DNA of 16,419 nt from an uncultured Clostridia bacterium (lineage in GTDB: Bacteria > Bacillota > Clostridia > TANB77 > CAG-508), in NCBI GenBank assembly GCA_934184665.1, contig CAKPSX010000027.1, positions 1 to 16,419 of the forward strand. The letters run 5' to 3'. The notes below the pieces were generated by a model that was given only the letters and a program-made list of their open reading frames with translations, was not told the origin of the DNA and did not search any database. Below, one piece after another: positions 1 through 6,362 of the stretch; within the stretch, counting starts at the first letter, position 1; the number at the start of each line of letters is the position of its first letter. A program made the translations under genes and the position numbers.

Positions 1-47
1 TGCACTTATGCCAGAAGTCGGTAAATACTCTTTTCAACCACACGAAA

Positions 48-76
48 ATTATAACATGGACAAAAAGCCAGGTCAA
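48..76 (-). promoter_or_regulatory. Strong sigma-A-type promoter reading off the left edge
   Basis: On the minus strand, TTGACC (76-71) and a perfect TATAAT (53-48) are separated by exactly 17 bases. This is a near-consensus housekeeping promoter. Transcription would start near position 41 and leave the window leftward, so the gene it serves is not visible. It is divergent from the fic promoter, with about 60 bases between the two -35 regions. Confidence 0.6.
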
Positions 77-134
77 CACTTTTTCACAATTTACATAAAA
101 ATTTGAATTTAGTCCTGATCCAAAATGATAATTG

Positions 135-163
135 TTTTACATTTTTGAATTTTGTGATATAAT
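135..163 (+). promoter_or_regulatory. Promoter of the Fic gene
   Basis: TTTTAC (135-140), a 17-base spacer, then TATAAT (158-163) preceded by TGA, an extended -10. The weak -35 is offset by the perfect extended -10. The expected start of transcription is near 170, inside the left arm of the inverted repeat described next. Confidence 0.6.
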
Positions 164-215
164 ATAAATGTGAAACAAAATCAACTTAAAAAAGTATAAA
201 TGTTTCACATTTATA
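163..215 (+). repeat. Perfect 15-bp inverted repeat over the fic promoter and leader
   Basis: The left arm TATAAATGTGAAACA (163-177) is the exact reverse complement of the right arm (201-215), with 23 bases between. The left arm begins at the last base of the -10 box and spans the expected transcription start. The right arm runs into the Shine-Dalgarno AAGGAGG (215-221). It could be an operator for a dimeric repressor. It could also be a leader hairpin next to the ribosome site, but a transcript starting near 170 would keep only about 8 bp of the stem, so a DNA operator fits better. Confidence 0.6.
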
Positions 216-229
216 AGGAGGAATATGTC

Positions 230-1162
230 ATGGAAGAAAAAATGGAAATTATGAATCTTCTTCAAAATAAACAAATTCTTGAAAATGAATTAAAATCACT
301 TGCATATGGAGCTGTAGAAATAAGAGAAAACGATTCAAATAAATATATATATGTACATTATAGAGAAGATGGAGTGTCTTTAACAAGATATGTTGGGGAA
401 TATTCAGAAGAGTTATATAATTTAGTGCTTAAAAATAGTATTAAGGCAAAAGAATTAAAAAAGCAAATAAAAGAAATAAATAAAAGATTAAAACAATTAA
501 ATTATATTGAAGAGGAACTTTCTCAAGATGTAGAGCTAAATATAGATTTTGCTAAAAGACATTTAGTAGATACTATATATAAACAAGCTATATTAGAAGG
601 AGTTGCAACTACATTCGCAGATACAGAAAATATTATTGAAGGTGGAAAAGTAAACAATATGACACCTGAAGATATATTAAAAATAGTAAATTTAAAACAT
701 GCATGGGAGTTTATATTAAATAAAAATGTTATTTTAAGTGATAATAATTTTGCTCTATTATGCGAAATAAACAAAATGGTGGAAGAAGGATTTTACTATT
801 CAGCGGGAAGAATCAGAAATGTACCAGTAACTATAGGTGGAACAAAATGGAAACCAGAATTGCCTATTGAAAGTGTAATAAAAGAGGAATTGAAAGAAAT
901 ATTTGATAAAAAAATAGATGATATCGATAGAGCCATTGAACTATTACTATATATAATGAAAAAACAAATATTTATTGATGGGAATAAAAGAACATCAGTA
1001 ATTTATAGTAATCATTATTTGATTTCAAAGGGAAAAGGAATAATAGTCATTCCAGCAGAATTAACACAAGAATTTAAGGATTTACTTATTCCATATTATG
1101 AGGGAAAAGACGAAGAACAAATAAAAAAATTTATAAAAGAAAAATGTTATATGAAAATTTAA
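230..1162 (+). CDS. Fic-domain protein with variant active-site motif
   Basis: A 310-residue protein of the Fic family. Typical members transfer AMP or another nucleotide part to a hydroxyl on a target protein. The start at 230 is chosen because AAGGAGG lies 8 bases ahead; the in-frame ATG at 200 lies inside the inverted repeat and lacks a ribosome site. Residues 1-60 contain a small segment with a Y-x-x-x-R-x-x-G...YVG pattern, followed by a lysine/glutamate-rich coiled coil (about 60-95). Near 119-128, QAILEGVATT resembles the inhibitory alpha-helix motif ([S/T]xxxE[G/N]) of self-inhibited Fic proteins, but with Q in place of S/T. The Fic loop at 245-256 reads KQIFIDGNKRTS. The nucleotide-binding DGNKR part is intact, but the catalytic His of HPFxxGN is Gln here. 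Nucleotidyl transfer may therefore be lost or altered. The gene is monocistronic, with its own promoter and terminator. No separate antitoxin gene is visible. Confidence 0.85.
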   Translation: MEEKMEIMNLLQNKQILENELKSLAYGAVEIRENDSNKYIYVHYREDGVSLTRYVGEYSEELYNLVLKNSIKAKELKKQIKEINKRLKQLNYIEEELSQDVELNIDFAKRHLVDTIYKQAILEGVATTFADTENIIEGGKVNNMTPEDILKIVNLKHAWEFILNKNVILSDNNFALLCEINKMVEEGFYYSAGRIRNVPVTIGGTKWKPELPIESVIKEELKEIFDKKIDDIDRAIELLLYIMKKQIFIDGNKRTSVIYSNHYLISKGKGIIVIPAELTQEFKDLLIPYYEGKDEEQIKKFIKEKCYMKI

Positions 1163-1177
1163 TAATGGTTAATAAAT

Positions 1178-1206
1178 AAGAGCCTTCTTGACAGAGGGCT
1201 TTTATT
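1178..1206 (+). terminator. Rho-independent terminator of fic
   Basis: AGCCTTC (1181-1187) pairs with GAGGGCT (1194-1200), including one G-T pair, around a 6-base loop, followed by TTTATT. It lies 18 bases after the fic stop codon. Confidence 0.7.
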
Positions 1207-1277
1207 AGTTCGTACAAGAGAGATAAATTAAGAAATTTAGGAATAATAAAAAACACAAAAAAATGTTCGAAAAAGTA

Positions 1278-1306
1278 TTGACAAAATTAAAAATTGGATA
1301 TAAAAT
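1278..1306 (+). promoter_or_regulatory. Promoter of the YgjP-like peptidase gene
   Basis: A perfect TTGACA (1278-1283), a 17-base spacer and TAAAAT (1301-1306, five of six matches). A possible TTG start codon at 1294 lies inside this promoter, which argues for the downstream ATG at 1354. Confidence 0.7.
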
Positions 1307-1353
1307 ATAAGCAACAAAACGAACAAGAGTTCAAAGAAGTGGAGGAAAGTAAA

Positions 1354-2043
1354 ATGAGTATATTTGGAAGAAAAAATAATGTAATAACATATACAGTAAA
1401 TAAAGCTATAAATACTGATATGTACATAACAGTGCAAAATGGAGAAGTTGTAGTAAATGCACCATGGTATTTTACATCAAATAAAATCCAAGAAAAAGTA
1501 CAAGAAAAGAAGAACTGGATTTTAAACCAATTAAAAGCATATGAACAAGAAAATATTTCAAATATGCGCACAGTAAAAATACTTGGAAAAAACTATGATG
1601 TTAAAGTAGAATATAAAAGTATAAAAACTCCTGAACTAAATTTACAAGAAAATTCAGAAATAAAAATAACATTGCCATACAAATACAAAAAAATGGGTAA
1701 TGAACAAATATTAAAAATGTCAATAGAAAAGATGTATGAACAACTTGCAAATAATGAGATAGAAGATATGATGGAAAAAGTAAGATTAATGTTAGGAATT
1801 GCTCCTGATGAGTATTATGTAGAAAAAATTAAAGAAACTTTGGGAAAATGTACAGATACAAAAACAATAATAATAAATCCAGAATTAATGCAATATAAAA
1901 GAGAAGTAATAGAATATGTTATCATACATGAATTTTGCCATTTAAAATATAAAACACATGGAAAAAGATTTTATGAAATGATAGAAAAATATGTTCCAGA
2001 ATATAAAAAATACGAAAGAGAATTACAACAATATCAATATTAA
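1354..2043 (+). CDS. YgjP-like M48-clan zinc metallopeptidase
   Basis: A 229-residue protein of the YgjP/DUF45 (WLM-like) family of predicted soluble zinc peptidases. The start is set at 1354 by GGAGG (1341-1345) and by the promoter just upstream. The C-terminal third carries HEFCH (192-196) with a following Thr-His-Gly (H202). These give the zinc ligands H192, H196 and probably H202, with E193 as the general base. Ahead of it is the family pattern GKCTD...NPELMQY...IEYVIIHE. The N-terminal half is a predominantly beta region (TYTVNKA...MYITVQNGEVVVNAPW) typical of these proteins. No signal peptide or membrane segment is present. The physiological substrate of the family is not established. 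The polymerase gene begins 56 bases later with no visible terminator between, so read-through is possible. Confidence 0.85.
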   Translation: MSIFGRKNNVITYTVNKAINTDMYITVQNGEVVVNAPWYFTSNKIQEKVQEKKNWILNQLKAYEQENISNMRTVKILGKNYDVKVEYKSIKTPELNLQENSEIKITLPYKYKKMGNEQILKMSIEKMYEQLANNEIEDMMEKVRLMLGIAPDEYYVEKIKETLGKCTDTKTIIINPELMQYKREVIEYVIIHEFCHLKYKTHGKRFYEMIEKYVPEYKKYERELQQYQY

Positions 2044-2099
2044 AACTTTTAATCTAAAGATAAGGAAACATAGAGGGGATTATGAATTGAGGTGTAAAA

Positions 2100-3602
2100 G
2101 TGAACAATAAATATGATAGGGTATATATTGCAATAGATTTAAAGAGTTTCTATGCGTCTGTGGAATGTCAAGAAAGAGGGCTAAATCCATTAACGACTAA
2201 TTTAGTTGTAGCAGATAGTAGTAGAACAGAAAAAACGGTTTGCCTCGCTGTAAGCCCATCATTAAAATCTTATGGAATATCTGGCAGAGCAAGACTATTT
2301 GAAGTTATACAAAAAGTAAATGAAATAAATGCACAAAGAAAGTTAAATGCGCCACAGCATAAATTTACAGGTGATTCTTATGATAGTATTGCATTAAAGA
2401 GAAATAAAGATTTAGAACTGTCATATATAATTGCTCCACCTAGAATGAAATTCTACATGGAGTATAGTGCAAAGATTTATGATATATATTTAAAGTGGTT
2501 CTCATCTGAAGATATATATGTATATTCAATTGATGAAGTATTTATAGATATAACTCATTATTTACACACTTATGAAATAACGCCAAGAGAATTAGTTACA
2601 AAGGTTATAAAAAACATATATGATGAAACAGGAATAACTGCAACAGCAGGAATTGGAACAAACTTGTATCTTTGCAAGATTGCTATGGATATTGTTGCAA
2701 AACATACACCTCCAGACAAGAATGGAGTAAGAATTGCAGGGCTAGATGAAATCACATATAGAAAATATTTATGGGGACATAGACCAATAACAGATTTTTG
2801 GAGAGTTGGAAAAGGTATAGCAAATAAACTAGAAAAGTATGGAATTTTTACAATGGGTGATGTTGCAAGAGCATCTGAAAGAAATGAAGAATTATTATAT
2901 AGGCTATTTGGAGTAAATGCTGAATTGCTAATAGATCATGCTTGGGGATATGAACCATGTACAATAAAAAGTATAAAATCTTATAAACCAATGGTCAATA
3001 GTTTGAGTTCAGGTCAGGTATTACATTGTCCATATGATTATGAAGGCACGAAATTAATTGTAAAAGAAATGACAGAATTATTAACACTTGATTTGGTAAG
3101 AAAAGGATTAATTACAGATAAAATGACTTTAACGATAGAATATGACATTGAGAATATTACTAATCCAGAAATAAGCAAAAAATATTTGGGAGAAATTACA
3201 TTAGACAGATATGGTAGGAAAGTTCCTAAACATGCACATGGAACAGCAAATATAGATCATAAAACATCATCTACGAAAATTATAACAGATGCTGTTATGA
3301 GATTATATGAAAGAATTATAAACAGAGAACTCTTGATAAGGAAAATAACTATAACTGCAGAGAATGTCATTGATGAAAAAGAAGAGAAATGTTTACAATC
3401 ATATGAACAATTAGACTTATTTATTGACTATAGTGAGATAGAAAAACAGAGAAACAAAGAAAAACTAGAAAAAGAGTTACAGAAAGCAGTATTAAATATG
3501 AAATCTAAATATGGAAAAAATGCTGTTCTGAAAGGCATGAATTTTATAGAAGGTGGCACAACAATTGAAAGAAATGAACAGATAGGAGGACATAAAAGTT
3601 AG
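2100..3602 (+). CDS. Y-family translesion DNA polymerase (UmuC/UvrX type)
   Basis: A 500-residue error-prone polymerase that copies damaged DNA. It starts with GTG, supported by TGAGGTG 5 bases ahead; no ATG is better placed. The palm metal ligands are visible: D13 in the YIAIDLKSFYASVE block and D145-E146 in YSIDEVFID. The family block GIGTNLYLCKIAMDIVAKH is at 184-202. A helix-hairpin-helix-like segment (WRVGKGIANKLEKYGI, 234-249) follows. The little-finger region lies around 300-420. At 437-441 QLDLF is a canonical beta-clamp binding motif. The C-terminus (YGKNAVLKGMNFIEGGTT...QIGGHK) is characteristic of the Firmicutes chromosomal and prophage branch that travels with YolD-like proteins, as with UvrX and YolD in Bacillus. 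A YolD-like gene follows after 15 bases. No LexA box was identified upstream. Confidence 0.92.
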   Translation: MNNKYDRVYIAIDLKSFYASVECQERGLNPLTTNLVVADSSRTEKTVCLAVSPSLKSYGISGRARLFEVIQKVNEINAQRKLNAPQHKFTGDSYDSIALKRNKDLELSYIIAPPRMKFYMEYSAKIYDIYLKWFSSEDIYVYSIDEVFIDITHYLHTYEITPRELVTKVIKNIYDETGITATAGIGTNLYLCKIAMDIVAKHTPPDKNGVRIAGLDEITYRKYLWGHRPITDFWRVGKGIANKLEKYGIFTMGDVARASERNEELLYRLFGVNAELLIDHAWGYEPCTIKSIKSYKPMVNSLSSGQVLHCPYDYEGTKLIVKEMTELLTLDLVRKGLITDKMTLTIEYDIENITNPEISKKYLGEITLDRYGRKVPKHAHGTANIDHKTSSTKIITDAVMRLYERIINRELLIRKITITAENVIDEKEEKCLQSYEQLDLFIDYSEIEKQRNKEKLEKELQKAVLNMKSKYGKNAVLKGMNFIEGGTTIERNEQIGGHKS

Positions 3603-3617
3603 GAAGGAGAAGATTTT

Positions 3618-3803
3618 ATGAAATATGATAGGCAATATGATGATATTATTAATTTACCTCATCATGTGTCAAAAAAACATCCACAAATGTCTTTATATGC
3701 TCGTTCTGCTCAGTTTGCAGCATTTTCGGCATTAACTGGATATGAAGATGTTATAAAAGAAAAAGAAAGAGAAGTAAATAGTGGAGATGTTTTGAAATAT
3801 TAA
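3618..3803 (+). CDS. Short YolD-like protein, probably truncated
   Basis: 61 residues, with the ribosome site AGGAAGGAGA directly upstream and translation probably coupled to the polymerase gene. The first 45 residues match the conserved N-terminal half of clostridial YolD-like proteins (YDDIINLPHHVSKKHP, MSLYARSAQFAAFSALTGYED). The usual members continue to roughly 100 residues or more, with a beta-rich second half. Here the protein ends shortly after, at EVNSGDVLKY, and no continuation was found in the other frames. The gene ends about 30 bases before the promoter of the compositionally foreign NUDIX cassette, so the missing half may have been removed when that cassette arrived. YolD-like proteins are known only as partners of Y-family polymerases by neighbourhood; their biochemical role is unclear. 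Confidence 0.75.
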   Translation: MKYDRQYDDIINLPHHVSKKHPQMSLYARSAQFAAFSALTGYEDVIKEKEREVNSGDVLKY

Positions 3804-3831
3804 TTAATGTAAAACTAAAGGCATGGAGAAT

Positions 3832-3860
3832 TTGCACAAAAATTAGTAATGTGATAAAAT
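3832..3860 (+). promoter_or_regulatory. Promoter of the NUDIX gene
   Basis: TTGCAC (3832-3837), a 17-base spacer and TAAAAT (3855-3860). The leader to the start codon is short (about 27 bases) and holds AGGAGG at 3881-3886. Confidence 0.6.
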
Positions 3861-3894
3861 AGATATATAATAATATATATAGGAGGTAACCCAA

Positions 3895-4392
3895 ATGAAA
3901 ATGGTTACAACTGAAATGAGAAAGACAACTTTTGCGGGAATGAATTTTCTGCAGATTCGGGACACTCTGGAAGCTCAGGGACTTGACCGGCATATGCCGA
4001 TTGAACTAGAGTCTACAGAGGTGGCACTCATCACACCTGAAGGAATTATCCTTCAAGTGAGAGCCCAGAATGAAGGAATTGGTCTTTGGGGCGGTTCTAT
4101 CGAATGGGGCGAAACTCCTCTTGAAGGAGCTGTTCGCGAGTTAGCGGAAGAAACTGGTCTTCTTCTGAAGGAGGAACAGTTCACTTATGTGGAAACGCAT
4201 AAGCACAGCCACACTTATCCTAATCAGGATAAGGCAATCTTCACAGCATACCGCTATGTTGTGAGATTGGACTATATTCCAAAAATCCGGATTGATGAGG
4301 AGTCCACAGGATATGTCATCATCAAGGAATTGATTGATGGCATCATGAAGAGTGATGCAGAGTTTGTAAAGCAACTGCTTGCCTCCGACTAA
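3895..4392 (+). CDS. NUDIX hydrolase of foreign composition
   Basis: A 165-residue NUDIX-family pyrophosphohydrolase, which cleaves a nucleoside diphosphate linked to another moiety. The complete NUDIX box Gx5Ex7REUxEExGU runs from G67 to L89, with E73, R81, E82, E85 and E86 in place, so an active Mg2+-dependent enzyme is expected. The substrate cannot be told from the sequence. The start at 3895 has AGGAGG 8 bases ahead. Base use is strikingly different from all neighbours: G+C is by eye in the high 40s percent, with CGG, CGC, CTG and GGC codons that are rare elsewhere in the window. With its own promoter and a strong terminator, it looks like a recently acquired single-gene cassette. A NUDIX gene beside a translesion polymerase could suggest nucleotide-pool cleansing, but the foreign composition argues that the neighbourhood is accidental. 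Confidence 0.9.
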   Translation: MKMVTTEMRKTTFAGMNFLQIRDTLEAQGLDRHMPIELESTEVALITPEGIILQVRAQNEGIGLWGGSIEWGETPLEGAVRELAEETGLLLKEEQFTYVETHKHSHTYPNQDKAIFTAYRYVVRLDYIPKIRIDEESTGYVIIKELIDGIMKSDAEFVKQLLASD

Positions 4393-4396
4393 ACCT

Positions 4397-4427
4397 AAAG
4401 CCGAGTTTTGTAAACTCGGCTTTATTA
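4397..4427 (+). terminator. Strong terminator of the NUDIX gene
   Basis: AAAGCCGAGTTT (4397-4408) is perfectly complementary to 4412-4423 across a TGT loop. The right arm ends in TTT, followed by ATT. It starts five bases after the stop codon. Confidence 0.85.
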
Positions 4428-4517
4428 TGACACAATGTATAGATAAGTTTTTATATGGATTAAATAAACAAAAAAGAATAAAACAAAATAATTAAAATAA
4501 TATTGTAAAGATGATAT

Positions 4518-4566
4518 GGACTAGAGAGTAAAACTCTGTCCAAAGCAATTAAACTCTTTAGAGAGG
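4518..4566 (+). promoter_or_regulatory. Leader hairpins ahead of the antiporter gene
   Basis: GGAC (4518-4521) plus AGAGT (4525-4529) pair with ACTCT (4533-4537) plus GTCC (4538-4541), with a 3-base bulge and an AAA loop. A second CTCT (4554-4557) can pair with AGAG (4562-4565), which is part of the Shine-Dalgarno GAGAGG. The ACTCT of the first hairpin could pair with the same site, so alternative folds that mask or free the ribosome site are possible. It does not match a riboswitch class I know. A clear promoter for this gene was not found. Confidence 0.3.
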
Positions 4567-4575
4567 AATGAAAAA

Positions 4576-5529
4576 ATGGTAATTCAAATAATCTTTATAA
4601 TATTAGGTTTTACACTATTAGTAAAAGGTGCAGATATATTAGTAGAAGGGTCTAGTGCTGTAGCCAAAAAAGTAAATATACCAGAGATAATAATAGGTTT
4701 AACAATAGTATCAATTGGAACATCAATGCCAGAAATTTTTGTAAGTATTACATCAATATTAAGAGGCTATGAAGACATGTCAATAGGAAATATAATTGGT
4801 AGCAATATATGTAATTTATTATTAATATTAGGAATATCAGCATTAATAAGACCTATGAAGTTTCAAAAACAAACAAAATGTTTTGAAAATATATTATCAG
4901 TGGTATTAACAATTATATTTCTTATAATGTGCAATACAAATAATGAAATTCAAAGAATCGAAGGAATAATTTTAATTGTATTGTTCTTTTTATTCATGAT
5001 ATATACAATAAAAATGTCAATAAAAAATAGAAAAGTTGAAACAGTGATGGAAATAAAAAATGCTAAAAAGATAAATATATTAAAAAATTCTTTCTTGATA
5101 ATTTTAGGAATAATATTATTAAAAATTGGTGGAGGAATGGTTGTAAATAATGCTGAAACTATAGCAAGAATGCTGAATGTGAGTGAAAAAGTAATAAGCT
5201 TAACAATAGTTGCAATTGGAACCAGTTTACCAGAATTAGTAACAAGCGTTGTGGCAGCAATAAGAGGAGATTCAGATATTGCAATAGGAAATATTGTGGG
5301 GTCAAATATTTTTAATATGCTATTAATAATAGGAGTAACATCAGTTATTAGTCCTATAGAATATAATACAACATATAATGTTCAAATGATAACACTATTA
5401 ATAGGAACTGTAATGATAGCAATAATTCCATTTATAGAGCCAAAAGATAAAATGTCAAGAGGAGACGGTGTGTTATTTATAACATTATATATAATTTATT
5501 TAATAGAACTATTAATAAATAGTAACTAA
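4576..5529 (+). CDS. Calcium/sodium antiporter (CaCA family, YrbG-like)
   Basis: A 317-residue integral membrane protein of the Ca2+:cation antiporter family, which moves Ca2+ out of the cell in exchange for Na+ or another monovalent cation. Both signature alpha-repeats are intact. The first is at residues 41-80 (GLTIVSIGTSMPE, then GNIIGSNICN), the second at 209-247 (LTIVAIGTSLPE, then GNIVGSNIFN). The ion-coordinating acidic residues are E53 and E220. The two halves are inverted-topology duplicates, with about ten membrane helices in all and a charged loop at about 148-168. The length is normal for bacterial members. AGAGAGGA precedes the ATG. It stands alone between the NUDIX terminator and the scpB promoter. 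Confidence 0.92.
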   Translation: MVIQIIFIILGFTLLVKGADILVEGSSAVAKKVNIPEIIIGLTIVSIGTSMPEIFVSITSILRGYEDMSIGNIIGSNICNLLLILGISALIRPMKFQKQTKCFENILSVVLTIIFLIMCNTNNEIQRIEGIILIVLFFLFMIYTIKMSIKNRKVETVMEIKNAKKINILKNSFLIILGIILLKIGGGMVVNNAETIARMLNVSEKVISLTIVAIGTSLPELVTSVVAAIRGDSDIAIGNIVGSNIFNMLLIIGVTSVISPIEYNTTYNVQMITLLIGTVMIAIIPFIEPKDKMSRGDGVLFITLYIIYLIELLINSN

Positions 5530-5582
5530 AGAGATATTCAAATACGTATTACCAGAAAATCAAACAAAATACCGCAAAAAGA

Positions 5583-5611
5583 TTGATATATAAGACTTTT
5601 TATGATATCAT
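5583..5611 (+). promoter_or_regulatory. Promoter of scpB with palindromic -10
   Basis: TTGATA (5583-5588), a 17-base spacer and TATCAT (5606-5611). The -10 sits in a perfect 12-bp palindrome TATGATATCATA (5601-5612), a possible operator but short enough to arise by chance in AT-rich DNA. Confidence 0.45.
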
Positions 5612-5677
5612 ATATATCGTAAAAAAGAAGAAAATGAATCAATATACAATCAAAGAGAAAAAGGAATGTGATTAATA

Positions 5678-6277
5678 ATGGAAATCGAAAAAGCAAAATC
5701 AATAATTGAGGCAATTCTATTTTCAGCAGGTAGACCTGTAAAACAAGAAGAATTAATGCTAAGCTTAGAAATGAGCAAAGAGCAAATAGAAGAAATAATA
5801 AGAGCAATGAAGAAAGATTATGAAACAAGAGGAATTGAAATTATAAAAATAGAAAATAGCTATCAAATGTGCAGTAAAAAAGAATATTACGAATATATTT
5901 ATCAAGTGTTAGATAAAAGAGCAAAACCAAACTTATCAAATGCAGCACTTGAAACACTTGCAATAATAGCATATAACCCAAGAGCCACAAGAGCGGAAAT
6001 TGAGGCAATAAGAGGTGTGAACAGTGATGGTACAATTTATAAACTACTAGAATATGAGTTAATTGAAGATGCGGGAAAAGCAGATTTACCAGGGAAACCT
6101 ACTACATATAAAACAACACAACAATTTCTAAAAATGTTTGGATATGAAAGCTTAAACGATTTACCAGAATTACCAAAATATAAATTAGATTCAAATAGAC
6201 AGATTGTTATTGATGAATTAGTTGAGTCAGAGACTCCAATGCCCGAAGAGGGTGAAAAGATAGATGATTCAGAATAA
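5678..6277 (+). CDS. scpB: Segregation and condensation protein B
   Basis: A 199-residue ScpB, the dimeric winged-helix subunit that with ScpA and SMC forms the condensin-like complex organising and separating the chromosome. Two winged-helix units are visible: residues 1-80 (AKSIIEAILFSAGRPVKQEE...) and 85-165, with the family signature LETLAIIAYNPRATRAEIEAIRGVNSDGTI and LPGKPTTYKTT. The acidic tail (about 183-199) is unstructured. In most Firmicutes scpA lies directly upstream; here the upstream neighbour is an antiporter and scpA is not in the window. The ribosome site AAGGA (5661-5665) is rather far, 12 bases, from the ATG. Confidence 0.95.
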   Translation: MEIEKAKSIIEAILFSAGRPVKQEELMLSLEMSKEQIEEIIRAMKKDYETRGIEIIKIENSYQMCSKKEYYEYIYQVLDKRAKPNLSNAALETLAIIAYNPRATRAEIEAIRGVNSDGTIYKLLEYELIEDAGKADLPGKPTTYKTTQQFLKMFGYESLNDLPELPKYKLDSNRQIVIDELVESETPMPEEGEKIDDSE

Positions 6278-6362
6278 TAGAAATGAGAAAATAAAAATAA
6301 TGAAGCGGTTTATAGGTAAAGTCCATGAAAACCTAAATATATTATAAGGGATAGATTTTAAA

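Noticed and set aside
1..47. Leader RNA of the leftward promoter as a known cis-regulatory RNA
   Set aside because: Only about 40 bases are in the window. A small ACTT/AAGT hairpin is visible but no recognisable family.
1294..1353. TTG start giving a 20-residue longer YgjP-like protein
   Set aside because: The TTG lies between the -35 and -10 of a near-perfect promoter and has no ribosome site, whereas the ATG at 1354 has GGAGG in place.
3812..4400. AAACTAAAG (3812-3820) and AAACCTAAAG (4391-4400) as flanking direct repeats of the NUDIX cassette
   Set aside because: The match is imperfect and AT-rich, and the second copy lies between the stop codon and the terminator rather than outside it.
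6278..6362. Leader of proS as a T-box or other known riboswitch; AAAGTCCATG resembles part of RNase P RNA
   Set aside because: There is no T-box sequence (AGGGTGG), no specifier stem and no terminator. The RNase P-like match is only about ten bases and lacks the rest of the molecule.
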